Part shown: positions 56,552 to 63,757 of the stretch, piece after piece
How the letters are laid out: the number at the start of each line of letters is the position of its first letter
Numbering within the stretch: the first letter of the stretch is position 1
Source: Rhodobacterales bacterium HKCCA1288
GTDB taxonomy: Bacteria > Pseudomonadota > Alphaproteobacteria > Rhodobacterales > Rhodobacteraceae
Length of the DNA stretch: 64,000 bases
Direction of reading: 5' to 3'
Assembly: GCA_015693905.1 (NCBI GenBank)
Contig: CP065161.1
Span: 1-64,000 of the forward strand
The notes under the pieces: generated by a model
Told to the model about the DNA's origin: nothing
Databases searched by the model: none
Seen by the model: only the letters and a program-made list of their open reading frames with translations
Position numbers and translations under genes: made by a program

Positions 56552-57010
56552 ATGAGTTTGCGAGAGCGTATCACCAACGGCCTAAAAGACGCGATGCGCG
56601 AAAAGGATGCTGCGCGTTTATCAACCCTGCGTTTGATCAATGCGGCGATCAAGGATCAGGACATTGCCGCGCGCGGCGCAGGCAAGACCGAGGGTGTCGA
56701 TGAAGGTGAGATTCTCGCCATCCTTGCCAAAATGGTGAAACAACGGATCGACAGCGCCAATGTCTATGAAGAGGGCGGGCGCCTTGAATTGGCCGAAAAA
56801 GAGCGTGCAGAGATCAAAGTGATCGAAGGGTTCTTGCCGCGCCAACTGTCCGAGGCGGAAATCGCCGCAGCGATTGATGCCGCGATTGAGCAGACAGGGG
56901 CGAGCAGCATTCGCGATATGGGCCGTGTGATGGGGGCGCTGAAAGCGGCCTATGCGGGGCAGATGGATTTCGGTGCCGCAGGGGCGCTGATCAAGGAGCG
57001 GTTGGCCTAA
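56552..57010 (+). CDS. yqeY: GatB/YqeY domain protein
   Basis: 152 aa from ATG 56552; the open frame extends upstream without similarity. MSLRERITNGLKDAMREKDA, LSTLRLINAAIKDQDI, EKERAEIKVIEGFLPRQLSE and a C-terminal helical tail (RDMGRVMGALKAAYAGQMDF) match the stand-alone YqeY family, related to the tRNA-binding tail of GatB. Divergence from carA is a conserved arrangement in alphaproteobacteria. It converges on DUF2244 with a 14-bp gap. Confidence 0.9.
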   Translation: MSLRERITNGLKDAMREKDAARLSTLRLINAAIKDQDIAARGAGKTEGVDEGEILAILAKMVKQRIDSANVYEEGGRLELAEKERAEIKVIEGFLPRQLSEAEIAAAIDAAIEQTGASSIRDMGRVMGALKAAYAGQMDFGAAGALIKERLA

Positions 57011-57024
57011 ACCGCCCCTGACCC

Positions 57025-57570
57025 TTAGGCCTTTGCCTGTGCTAAGGCCTCTTCTAATGCGAATTTCAGCTTGACCCTTTCGCTGGGCGTCAGAAACGCG
57101 CCAAGCTCGATTTCGCGTGTTGCCTTATCGCCGCGCAAGGTCAGGTAATTGGGCACAGGCCCACCCGTTTTGTGCAAGGTCAGCCGCACCCAATAGGGGT
57201 TTGCTTCCCAGATTTTCGTTTCTTTGCGGGGCTCCTTGCGCTCAACCCTTATATGATCAGGCCACAATGTCAGGGTTTCTGCGATTTCCTTATCGCGCCA
57301 TGAGCGTTTCAGCGCCGCCCAAATGGCCCAAATCGCCGCCAATAGAAAGGGCAGCAGCGCCCAGAACACCGCCGTGCCTAGAATGCCGAAAAGCGGCAGG
57401 GCAATTAGCGCGGCGGTCGCACCGACAAACCAAACGAACCCTTCAGGTGTCAGCGATTTATGCGGCGTAATCCGCATCAGCATGTGAGGTGCGCCGCGAT
57501 CAGGATGAGCAAAGGCCCCGAATTTCTCCGGGGCCTTCTCTATTTGCGGCGTCTCGATATGAAACGGCAT
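57025..57570 (-). CDS. DUF2244 membrane protein downstream of ctaD
   Basis: 181 aa from ATG 57570; an ATG at 57483 would give a shorter protein. Two adjacent hydrophobic helices (GFVWFVGATAALIALPLFGI and FWALLPFLLAAIWAIWAAL) are followed by a soluble C-half (EIAETLTLWPDHIRVER, PYWVRLTLHK). The TPHKSLTPEGFVWF start resembles DUF2244 proteins, which regularly follow cytochrome oxidase genes in Rhodobacterales. Assembly or accessory role for the oxidase is inference from linkage. A terminator-like hairpin lies within its first 20 codons. Confidence 0.82.
   Translation of the reverse strand: MPFHIETPQIEKAPEKFGAFAHPDRGAPHMLMRITPHKSLTPEGFVWFVGATAALIALPLFGILGTAVFWALLPFLLAAIWAIWAALKRSWRDKEIAETLTLWPDHIRVERKEPRKETKIWEANPYWVRLTLHKTGGPVPNYLTLRGDKATREIELGAFLTPSERVKLKFALEEALAQAKA
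57512..57537 (-). terminator. Terminator-like hairpin between ctaD and the DUF2244 core
   Basis: AAGGCCCCG (57512-57520) pairs perfectly with CGGGGCCTT (57529-57537); loop of 8. In the minus direction it follows ctaD by about 65 bp and is followed only by TTTGC. It sits inside the longer reading of DUF2244. It may attenuate transcription after ctaD, or it may mean that DUF2244 starts at 57483. Confidence 0.5.
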
Positions 57571-57602
57571 ATTTTCTCTCAACTGTTCAAAAAGCGGCCA
57601 GA

Positions 57603-59267
57603 TTAGTGGCTTGGCTGTTTGTCCCACATTTCGCGTGTGGGCAGTTCCTCGAACGTGTGCTCGGGCGGTGGGTTTGGCAATGTCCATTCCAAAGTATCGG
57701 CATGCTCGCCCCAGTAGGCAGGTTCGCTCAGTTTGCGGCCTGCAAGCAGGGTGTAGGCGACAATGCCAAGGAAGAAGAGGAAGGACGCGAATGCGATGAA
57801 CGCACCGATCGAGCTGACATAGTTCCAGGTTGCAAATGCATCAGGATAATCGATGTAGCGGCGTGGCATGCCCTGACGACCCAAGAAGTGCTGTGGGAAG
57901 AAGGTCAGGTTTGCGCCGATGAAGAACAACCAGAAATGCAGCTTGCCCGCCCATTCAGGGTATTGGCGACCGGACATTTTGCCGATCCAGTAATAGATGC
58001 CTGCGAAGATACCGAAAACGGCACCCAAGCTCATCACATAGTGGAAATGCGCCACAACGTAGTAGGTGTCGTGATAAGCGCGGTCAACGCCCGCTTGGCT
58101 GAGCACAATCCCCGTTACACCGCCAACGGTGAACAGGAAGATAAAGCCAATCGCAAACAGCATTGGGGTTTCAAACGTCATCGACCCTTGCCACATCGTT
58201 GCAATCCACGAGAAGATTTTGACGCCTGTTGGCACCGCAATCACCATGGTTGCGACCATGAAATAGGCCTGCTGGTTCAGCGTCATGCCCGTTGTATACA
58301 TGTGGTGCGCCCACACAACGAAGCCCAAGCCACCGATTGCGATCAACGCCCAAACCATCGGCAGATAGCCAAAGACGGGCTTGCGCGAGAAGGTCGAGAT
58401 CACATGGCTGACAACGCCAAAGGCGGGCAGGATCACGATGTAAACCTCGGGGTGGCCGAAGAACCAGAAGATGTGCTGGAACAAGAGCGGGTCACCGCCG
58501 CCTGCCACATCAAAGAAGGTTGTGCCAAAGTTGCGGTCGGTCAGCAGCATGGTGATTGCGCCTGCCAAAACGGGCAAGGACAGCAAGAGCAACCAAGCGG
58601 TCACAAAAATCGACCATGCAAAAAGCGGCACTTTGAACAGGCTCATGCCAGGGGCGCGCATGTTGAGGAAAGTCGTGATAATGTTGATCGACCCCAAGAT
58701 CGAGCTTGCACCCGAGACGTGAACCGCGAAGATCGCGAAATCCACCGCGCGGCTTGTGGGGGCATCTTGCCACGACAAGGGCGGGTAGAATGTCCAACCT
58801 GGGCCTGCACCACCATCCACGAACACTGCGCAGAAGGCCAAAGCCGTGCCTGCAACATAAAGCCAGTAGGACAGGTTGTTCAGACGGGGGAAGGCCATAT
58901 CAGGCGCGCCGATCATCAGCGGCATGAAGAAGTTACCAAAACCACCGAACAGGGCAGGAATGACGACAAAGAACATCATCAATACGCCATGGCCCGTGAT
59001 CAACACGTTCCACAAATGCCCATCAGGGGTACATTCGCCCGCTGCAGCTTGGCTCAAGACGCGTGCGCCTTCGGCACACATGTATTGAACGCCAGGCTCC
59101 ATCAACTCGAGGCGCATGTAAACGGTGAAAGCAACCGATACGAGACCCACCAAACCTGCAGTGATGAGGTAGAGAATCCCGATATCTTTATGGTTTGTGG
59201 ACATGAACCAGCGGGTAAAGAAGCCCGGCCGTTCGTGATCATGTCCAGAAATGGCTGCATCGGCCAT
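57603..59267 (-). CDS. ctaD: Cytochrome c oxidase subunit I (aa3 type)
   Basis: 554 aa, twelve membrane helices. Heme and CuB ligands are visible: low-spin heme histidine in [16 protein letters not shown], the HPEVY motif with crosslinked His-Tyr in [17 protein letters not shown], the CuB pair in [11 protein letters not shown], and the heme a3/a histidines in [13 protein letters not shown]. The K-channel lysine region and the D-channel motif [18 protein letters not shown] are also present. It is the catalytic subunit of the terminal oxidase in the inner membrane. ctaC and ctaE are not in the window. About 200 bp of non-coding promoter DNA precede it. Confidence 0.97.
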   Translation of the reverse strand: MADAAISGHDHERPGFFTRWFMSTNHKDIGILYLITAGLVGLVSVAFTVYMRLELMEPGVQYMCAEGARVLSQAAAGECTPDGHLWNVLITGHGVLMMFFVVIPALFGGFGNFFMPLMIGAPDMAFPRLNNLSYWLYVAGTALAFCAVFVDGGAGPGWTFYPPLSWQDAPTSRAVDFAIFAVHVSGASSILGSINIITTFLNMRAPGMSLFKVPLFAWSIFVTAWLLLLSLPVLAGAITMLLTDRNFGTTFFDVAGGGDPLLFQHIFWFFGHPEVYIVILPAFGVVSHVISTFSRKPVFGYLPMVWALIAIGGLGFVVWAHHMYTTGMTLNQQAYFMVATMVIAVPTGVKIFSWIATMWQGSMTFETPMLFAIGFIFLFTVGGVTGIVLSQAGVDRAYHDTYYVVAHFHYVMSLGAVFGIFAGIYYWIGKMSGRQYPEWAGKLHFWLFFIGANLTFFPQHFLGRQGMPRRYIDYPDAFATWNYVSSIGAFIAFASFLFFLGIVAYTLLAGRKLSEPAYWGEHADTLEWTLPNPPPEHTFEELPTREMWDKQPSH

Positions 59268-59471
59268 GTCTGTCTCCTGTTCATAATTATGAGGGGCAGG
59301 GGTCTGGCCACCTGTCCCTTTGACGTTCCACTGACCCCCGTTCTAGTGCGCCTCGCGCGCGCGATCAATTGCGATCACGCCTTTGAGGTGGGAAAAATTG
59401 CCTCATGCCAGATCAGCAAGTTTCGCGCCGAAATCTTACGAAAATGGAAAAGGGGGCGGTTGCAATGATCT

Positions 59472-60158
59472 TTAGGGGTTAGCCGGGTCAGCCAGATCCG
59501 CGTCCTGCGTTGGCCCAAAGCGCCGTTCAAATTCTTGGCGCAAAGCGACATCAAGGTCATCCAAGCTCACGGGCGGGCCTAAATCCGCAAGGCTTGTCAC
59601 GCCGTGATCACGGATCCCGCAAGGCACGATTCCCTCAAAATGGCTCAGGTCAGGATCGTGATTGATCGAGATGCCATGAAAGGACACCCATTTGCGCAAG
59701 CGAATCCCGATGGCTGCAATCTTGTCCTCACGCGGGCTGCCATCGGGCAGGGGGGCTTTGTCGGGCCGTGCAACCCAGACCCCAACACGCCCGTCCCGTA
59801 TTTCGCCTCGCAGGTTAAAACTTGCGAGCGTGTCGATCACCCAATGTTCCAAATCTTCGACAAAACGGCGCACATCGCGGCCACGTTTGTTGAGGTCTAG
59901 CATAACGTAGATCACCCGCTGGCCTGGGCCGTGATAGGTATATTGCCCCCCGCGCCGAGCCGCATAGACAGGAAAACGATCGGGGTCCGTCAAATCTTCG
60001 GGCTTGGCCGAAGTGCCTGCGGTATATAGCGGCGGATGCTCCAACAGCCAAATTGCCTCGGCTGCAGTGCCTGCCGCAATTCTTTCAACCCGCGCCTCCA
60101 TCATGCGGAGCGCGTCCTCATAGGGGGTCAGCCCATCCGATATGATCCAATCGACCAT
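59472..60158 (-). CDS. lipB: Octanoyl-[ACP]:protein N-octanoyltransferase LipB
   Basis: 228 aa. Transfers octanoate to lipoyl domains of 2-oxoacid dehydrogenases. [20 protein letters not shown], the lysine motif [20 protein letters not shown], and the acyl-thioester cysteine in [13 protein letters not shown] are all conserved. The gene is 11 bp downstream of the LytTR regulator gene on the same strand, suggesting co-transcription. lipA is not in the window. Confidence 0.95.
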   Translation of the reverse strand: MVDWIISDGLTPYEDALRMMEARVERIAAGTAAEAIWLLEHPPLYTAGTSAKPEDLTDPDRFPVYAARRGGQYTYHGPGQRVIYVMLDLNKRGRDVRRFVEDLEHWVIDTLASFNLRGEIRDGRVGVWVARPDKAPLPDGSPREDKIAAIGIRLRKWVSFHGISINHDPDLSHFEGIVPCGIRDHGVTSLADLGPPVSLDDLDVALRQEFERRFGPTQDADLADPANP

Positions 60159-60169
60159 TGCGGCCTCCG

Positions 60170-60985
60170 TTAGCGCGGCAAAAGTCCCGCTTGTTTGATC
60201 GCAGCTATATGCGCGCGGCTGACGGGGATGTCATCCCCCATGCTGAGCTGCAAGAGAGTGCGCGCGCCAGTGCGGCGCACAGCTACCACCTGATCAAGCG
60301 CCACCCAATGCGAGCGATGCACTTGTAAACCTTGCGCAGGCGCAGCTTCGCGGATGGAATCCGCCAAGCGCAGCAAAGCCAATTTCTCCCCCTTGGTGGT
60401 GCGAATGCGGGTATAGTGATCCTCGGAGGAGAGGGCGACCAAGGCCCCGCGCTTGTCCAAAGGCAGGCGTGCAAGAATATTTGGCACACGCGGCTCTGAT
60501 GGAGGCGCTTTTGAGACTTGACCTGAAATTGTTTGAAAAATGATCGTGATACTCAGCGCGATTGCCAAGAACTGTGCAAGCAATATTGGCCATTGCTCAA
60601 GCGCAGGCCAAAACCCGAAGCTGATCAGATTAAGCAAGGTGATCATAGGCGTTATCGCAAGGCCAGTGGCCAAGCCCACCACGACCAAGCAGATGGGTTT
60701 CGGCAGCCTTGAGGCCAGGCGGGGCCAGAGGGCGGCGTTGACCAAGAAACCGATTGAATAGGTCGTGCTTGCCATCATCACCCAATAGACAAAGCGCGGC
60801 ACAAGGCCGAGCATTTCGCCCGTATTAAACGGCCCTAATATCGCCAATAAGGCCGCCACCGATCCCAGCGTCACAAGGGTCGGCAGTTTGGAAAACTGCG
60901 CCGCCCATTCACGAAGCGCGGATGACACTAGGGTGTTATTCACGAAGCAGACCTTGCGTTTGACGAAGCTTGGATTGAGGCGCAC
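60170..60985 (-). CDS. Membrane-bound LytTR transcriptional regulator
   Basis: 271 aa. Four hydrophobic helices (about residues 35-160, e.g. [46 protein letters not shown] and [17 protein letters not shown]). They are followed by a C-terminal LytTR DNA-binding domain ([32 protein letters not shown], then [17 protein letters not shown]). Membrane-LytTR proteins of this layout in proteobacteria are sensor-regulators without a separate kinase. A GTG a few codons downstream could be the true start. Target and signal unknown. Confidence 0.82.
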   Translation of the reverse strand: MRLNPSFVKRKVCFVNNTLVSSALREWAAQFSKLPTLVTLGSVAALLAILGPFNTGEMLGLVPRFVYWVMMASTTYSIGFLVNAALWPRLASRLPKPICLVVVGLATGLAITPMITLLNLISFGFWPALEQWPILLAQFLAIALSITIIFQTISGQVSKAPPSEPRVPNILARLPLDKRGALVALSSEDHYTRIRTTKGEKLALLRLADSIREAAPAQGLQVHRSHWVALDQVVAVRRTGARTLLQLSMGDDIPVSRAHIAAIKQAGLLPR

Positions 60986-61047
60986 GCAGCCTTGGGTCAG
61001 TCATAGCCAATCGAAATGAATAAGCCAATATTTCAAAGGAAATCGCC

Positions 61048-61581
61048 ATGACACTTGCCCCGTTTTTTGACGCGCCCATTTATATCCAACTTCATGCCAG
61101 CACCGCTGCGCTGGCGCTTATCCTTGGCCCTTTTGTGATCCTGCGCACCGCCCGTGACCGCCTGCACAAGGTGGGCGGCTACATTTGGGTTCTGGCGATG
61201 TTTGTGGTGGCGGTTTCCTCCTTTTGGATCACGGAATTTGGCCTTATCGGCCCCTTCAGCCCGATCCATCTTTTGTCGGCCTTTACGCTGTGGTCGCTTT
61301 GGGCGGGGATGCGCTATGCATTCGCGGGACGGATGGATTTGCATCGCAGGGTGTTTCAAAATCTCTATTGGCGCGGGCTGGTGATTGCGGGGCTGTTTAA
61401 TTTTCTTCCGGGTCGTGCATTAAATCGGTCGGTCTTGCCCGATAGGGCCGATGCAGGCTGGCTTGTGATCGGGTTTGGCATGACCCTGATCTTGGGCGAT
61501 ATGGCCCTCCGCCATCGGCGCGCAATTTCTCTTGAGAGAAACGCGAAATTTGCCCTTGAGAAGCCCGCGCCCTTGGTCTAG
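61048..61581 (+). CDS. DUF2306-type small membrane protein
   Basis: 177 aa with four to five helices. IYIQLHASTAALALILGPFV, LHKVGGYIWVLAMFVVAVSS and SPIHLLSAFTLWSLWAG, with conserved histidines (LHAS, RLHKVGGY, DLHRRVF), are typical of DUF2306/YozB-like predicted heme or quinone membrane proteins. Function unknown. It is the last chromosomal gene before the tRNA/integrase junction; 27 bp separate its end from tRNA-Leu. Confidence 0.8.
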   Translation: MTLAPFFDAPIYIQLHASTAALALILGPFVILRTARDRLHKVGGYIWVLAMFVVAVSSFWITEFGLIGPFSPIHLLSAFTLWSLWAGMRYAFAGRMDLHRRVFQNLYWRGLVIAGLFNFLPGRALNRSVLPDRADAGWLVIGFGMTLILGDMALRHRRAISLERNAKFALEKPAPLV

Positions 61582-61608
61582 AGAGCGTTTCACCAAGCCT
61601 CAGACAGT

Positions 61609-61695
61609 GCGGTCGTGGCGGAATTGGTAGACGCGCAGCGTTGAGGTCGCTGTGGGGTAACTCCCGTGGAAGTTCGAGTCTTCTCGACCGCACCA
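61609..61695 (+). tRNA. tRNA-Leu, anticodon GAG
   Basis: 87 nt including CCA. Acceptor GCGGTCG pairs with CGACCGC (61685-61691); discriminator A then CCA. The anticodon stem CAGCG/CGCTG encloses TTGAGGT, giving anticodon GAG (reads CUC/CUU). A long class II variable arm (TGGGGTAACTCCCGT) identifies leucine. The last 14 bases are also the outer edge of a 100-bp repeat that flanks the integrase, so the tRNA is the probable attachment site. Confidence 0.95.
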
Positions 61696-61781
61696 TTCTC
61701 TTCACGTTCCACGCGAAGATCATGCGGCAACCATCAGATAACATTACGTAATCTTCAAGATGCCCGCTTGGGTGTTGTCTG
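61682..61781 (+). repeat. Left copy of a perfect 100-bp inverted repeat (probable att/arm region)
   Basis: Positions 61682-61781 are the exact reverse complement of 62984-63083. I compared them base by base; they diverge immediately outside at both ends. The first 14 bases are the tRNA-Leu 3' end (TCTCGACCGC then ACCA). The other 86 are AT-richer, and include the palindrome ATTACGTAAT (61743-61752). The integrase frame opens within 2-14 bp after it, so its promoter probably lies in this repeat or upstream. Confidence 0.97.
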
Positions 61782-61794
61782 AGTGTTGACCAAA

Positions 61795-62979
61795 ATGCAG
61801 ACCAAAAGAGTCCGTTACACATACAATCGTAAAGGCTATTTCTACTTCTCTCGTAGAGTGCCAGATGACCTCCTTCAGCATTACGATTGCCGCCGCATTG
61901 TTCAGTCTTTGAGAACCAAGCAGCCGTCAGAAGCGCGATCTCGTGCGGCATTGTTGGCGTCTAAGCTTGATGCATACTGGGCGCAGATGCGCTTGATGAA
62001 TGCTGATATGCCCGGCAAGCACCGCCTCAGGCAGGCTGTGGTAAACTCTGCGCCTGTGTCACGTGTGGGGCCGCCTGTGGCCTCCAGTGTTTCCCTCAAT
62101 GAGGCCTTGGATATTTACTTGAAGCAAAAAGGTGCCGGAAAAGGCAAAACCTTCCACATGGCCGCAGAGCGAGCTTGCGGGTATCTGATCGATGCTGCTG
62201 GTCTCAAACATTTGCATGAATACACGAGAGCGGATGGCTTGGCGTTTAGAGACTTTCTGGTGAAGCGGGGTTTGGTAGGGTCAAGTGTCTCTCGTGTCTT
62301 CAACTCTATCTCAGCGGTCTTTAATTTTACCTCATCTGAATTGGGCTTGGATCTCAGGAACCCCTTCCAAGGGATCTATCACGACCGAACGGCGGGTGTG
62401 AGTAAGCGTCTTCCCGTTCCTGTTGACGCAATCCGTAAGATCCAAAGGGCATGTGCCAATATAGATGATGACTGTCGTTGGCTTGTTGCTCTTGTAAGTG
62501 ACACTGGACTTCGATTGTCTGAGGCTGCGGGGCTAAGACTGTCCGATATCAACCTAGATGCACCTGTGCCTCACGTGGTTGTTGAGGGGAACCAATATAG
62601 AGGTCTTAAAACACGCGGGAGTGAACGGAAGGTGCCGCTTGTGGGGGCTTCTTTATGGGCAGCGCAGCAGATCCTCGCTTATAGCGATGAACAATCTTCC
62701 GAAGCTGCGGCATTCCCTCGTTACACCAGAGGTGGGTTTGCGCAAGCAAACTCAGCCAGTGCTGCCTTGAACAAATGGCTCAGACCATATGTCCCGAAGG
62801 GATGCACCATGCACAGCTTCCGTCATGCGATGCGGGATCGTCTTCGGGCGGTAGACTGTCCATCTGAGATGATCGATCAGATCGGAGGTTGGGCGCATGT
62901 CAGTGTCGGTCAAGGCTATGGATCAGGCTATCCTCTGGAAAACCTAGAGCGTTATCTGGATGCAATTGTCTTAAGGTAG
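61795..62979 (+). CDS. int: Tyrosine recombinase / phage-type integrase
   Basis: 394 aa from ATG 61795; a GTG at 61783 adds four residues, and neither has a clear ribosome site. An N-terminal DUF6538-like segment (RYTYNRKGYFYFSRRVPDDL) and a SAM-like core-binding domain (about 100-195) are followed by the catalytic domain. This shows arginine in SDTGLRLSEAAGL, basic GSERKVPL, HSFRH (HxxR), GGWAHVS and the likely nucleophile tyrosine in SVGQGYGSGYPLENL. The full catalytic set is intact, so it should be active. The gene is exactly enclosed by the 100-bp inverted repeat. Confidence 0.93.
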   Translation: MQTKRVRYTYNRKGYFYFSRRVPDDLLQHYDCRRIVQSLRTKQPSEARSRAALLASKLDAYWAQMRLMNADMPGKHRLRQAVVNSAPVSRVGPPVASSVSLNEALDIYLKQKGAGKGKTFHMAAERACGYLIDAAGLKHLHEYTRADGLAFRDFLVKRGLVGSSVSRVFNSISAVFNFTSSELGLDLRNPFQGIYHDRTAGVSKRLPVPVDAIRKIQRACANIDDDCRWLVALVSDTGLRLSEAAGLRLSDINLDAPVPHVVVEGNQYRGLKTRGSERKVPLVGASLWAAQQILAYSDEQSSEAAAFPRYTRGGFAQANSASAALNKWLRPYVPKGCTMHSFRHAMRDRLRAVDCPSEMIDQIGGWAHVSVGQGYGSGYPLENLERYLDAIVLR

Positions 62980-62983
62980 ACCC

Positions 62984-63083
62984 CAGACAACACCCAAGCG
63001 GGCATCTTGAAGATTACGTAATGTTATCTGATGGTTGCCGCATGATCTTCGCGTGGAACGTGAAGAGAATGGTGCGGTCGAGA
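62984..63083 (-). repeat. Right copy of the perfect 100-bp inverted repeat
   Basis: Starts 4 bp after the integrase stop and is the exact reverse complement of 61682-61781. Its far end (63070-63083) is an inverted copy of the tRNA-Leu 3' end, including the complement of CCA. DNA beyond 63083 does not continue the tRNA. Confidence 0.97.
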
Positions 63084-63141
63084 GGTTGTTGGTTCCTGAT
63101 CCAAGCCCCAACCATCGTGTAACGCCTATGTTTTATTGATA

Positions 63142-63170
63142 CCGTATGAGTGAAGTTCACTTCAATACGG
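63142..63170. other. Near-perfect long dyad / hairpin
   Basis: CCGTAT (63142-63147) and AGTGAA (63149-63154) on one side, TTCACT (63156-63161) and ATACGG (63165-63170) on the other. This gives a two-part stem with a single-base centre and small internal bulge. No T-run follows, so it is more likely an operator or structured RNA element than a terminator. Confidence 0.6.
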
Positions 63171-63483
63171 CATTTAATGGTCTACAGTTTGGTCAGCGGT
63201 GGCGGTGGTCATCATCACTTCACCATCTTCACAGACATCCATCCGAAAAAAATAAGGGAATGCATTCAGCATTACCCTGTCTGCCCCTAGAGGCATCTTA
63301 CGGTTCTCCTAGAGACCACCTTGCAGATCATAGCAGACCCCACCACCCCACGGGGGAAGATCACCGGAGGGTCTATGAGAATACCCTGAGATATATTTTT
63401 ACCTAAAAAGTAGAGGCTATAAATAACCGAGGTATAAGTATTGGTAGTAGTCGGTGGTGGTCGTATCCCAGCTTCCCCCCAGA

Positions 63484-63610
63484 GGTCATCTGAGAGACCT
63501 CTAAGACCATCTCGAACCAAAGCTGGCGGTCATCTTAAAGATATCTTCGAGGTAATCTCTAAGAGGTCTCTAGGGTTATCTTATAGGTGAGTATCTAATA
63601 GGTATATCTG
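63484..63610 (+). repeat. Array of short direct repeats spaced about 23 bp (iteron-like)
   Basis: The core GGTnATCT occurs at 63484, 63528, 63551 and 63574, with a variant GACCATCT at 63505. Degenerate GGTGAGTATCT (63586) and GGTATATCT (63601) extend the run. Measured by the ATCT element, successive steps are 21, 23, 23 and 23 bases, about two helical turns. The spacing and lack of genes suggest protein-binding iterons. Confidence 0.6.
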
Positions 63611-63631
63611 GGAGGGGGGTCTCCCCTAGAG

Positions 63632-63698
63632 ACAGTAATTAATCCTTAAGGCCTTATTTTGTGGAGCCTGCAGGTGGCACCGGACAATTAATTACTGT
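63632..63698. repeat. 12-bp perfect inverted repeat with 43-bp spacer
   Basis: ACAGTAATTAAT (63632-63643) and ATTAATTACTGT (63687-63698). The enclosed 43 bp contain CCTTAAGG and CCTGCAGG palindromes. It lies 60 bp upstream of the last open frame and may be its operator or promoter boundary. Confidence 0.65.
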
Positions 63699-63757
63699 TA
63701 CCAGAATATCGCCATTTGAAGCGTGTTCTGTAAACGCAACCAAATCCGGAAAATCCC

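Larger units (their letters stand above)
63084..63757. other. Gene-poor, repeat-rich stretch beyond the integrase cassette
   Basis: No convincing gene on either strand over 674 bp; the open frames are short and unlike proteins. Composition is visibly less GC-rich than the chromosome to the left. It contains a long dyad (63142-63170), a run of repeats at about 23-bp spacing (63484-63610), a 12-bp inverted repeat (63632-63698) and several smaller AGAGGT/ACCTCT dyads. It looks like a regulatory or replication-type region of a mobile element. Confidence 0.7.

Noticed and set aside
57489-59468. 659-codon plus-strand open frame covering all of ctaD in antisense
   Set aside because: The translation is rich in His, Cys, Arg and Gln with no domain logic, and mirrors the strongly conserved ctaD codons on the other strand. 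It is a GC-skewed codon shadow.
61682-63083. Insertion sequence with terminal inverted repeats
   Set aside because: The enclosed protein is a tyrosine integrase, not a DDE transposase, and the repeat includes a tRNA 3' end; no target-site duplication is seen outside.
63146-63406. 86-codon open frame beyond the integrase cassette
   Set aside because: It starts within the 63142 dyad, has no ribosome site and contains low-information sequence; not convincing as a gene.
63484-63610. CRISPR array
   Set aside because: Repeats are only about 8 bp, degenerate, with a 23-bp period. CRISPR repeats are 23-50 bp with unique spacers, and there are no cas genes.
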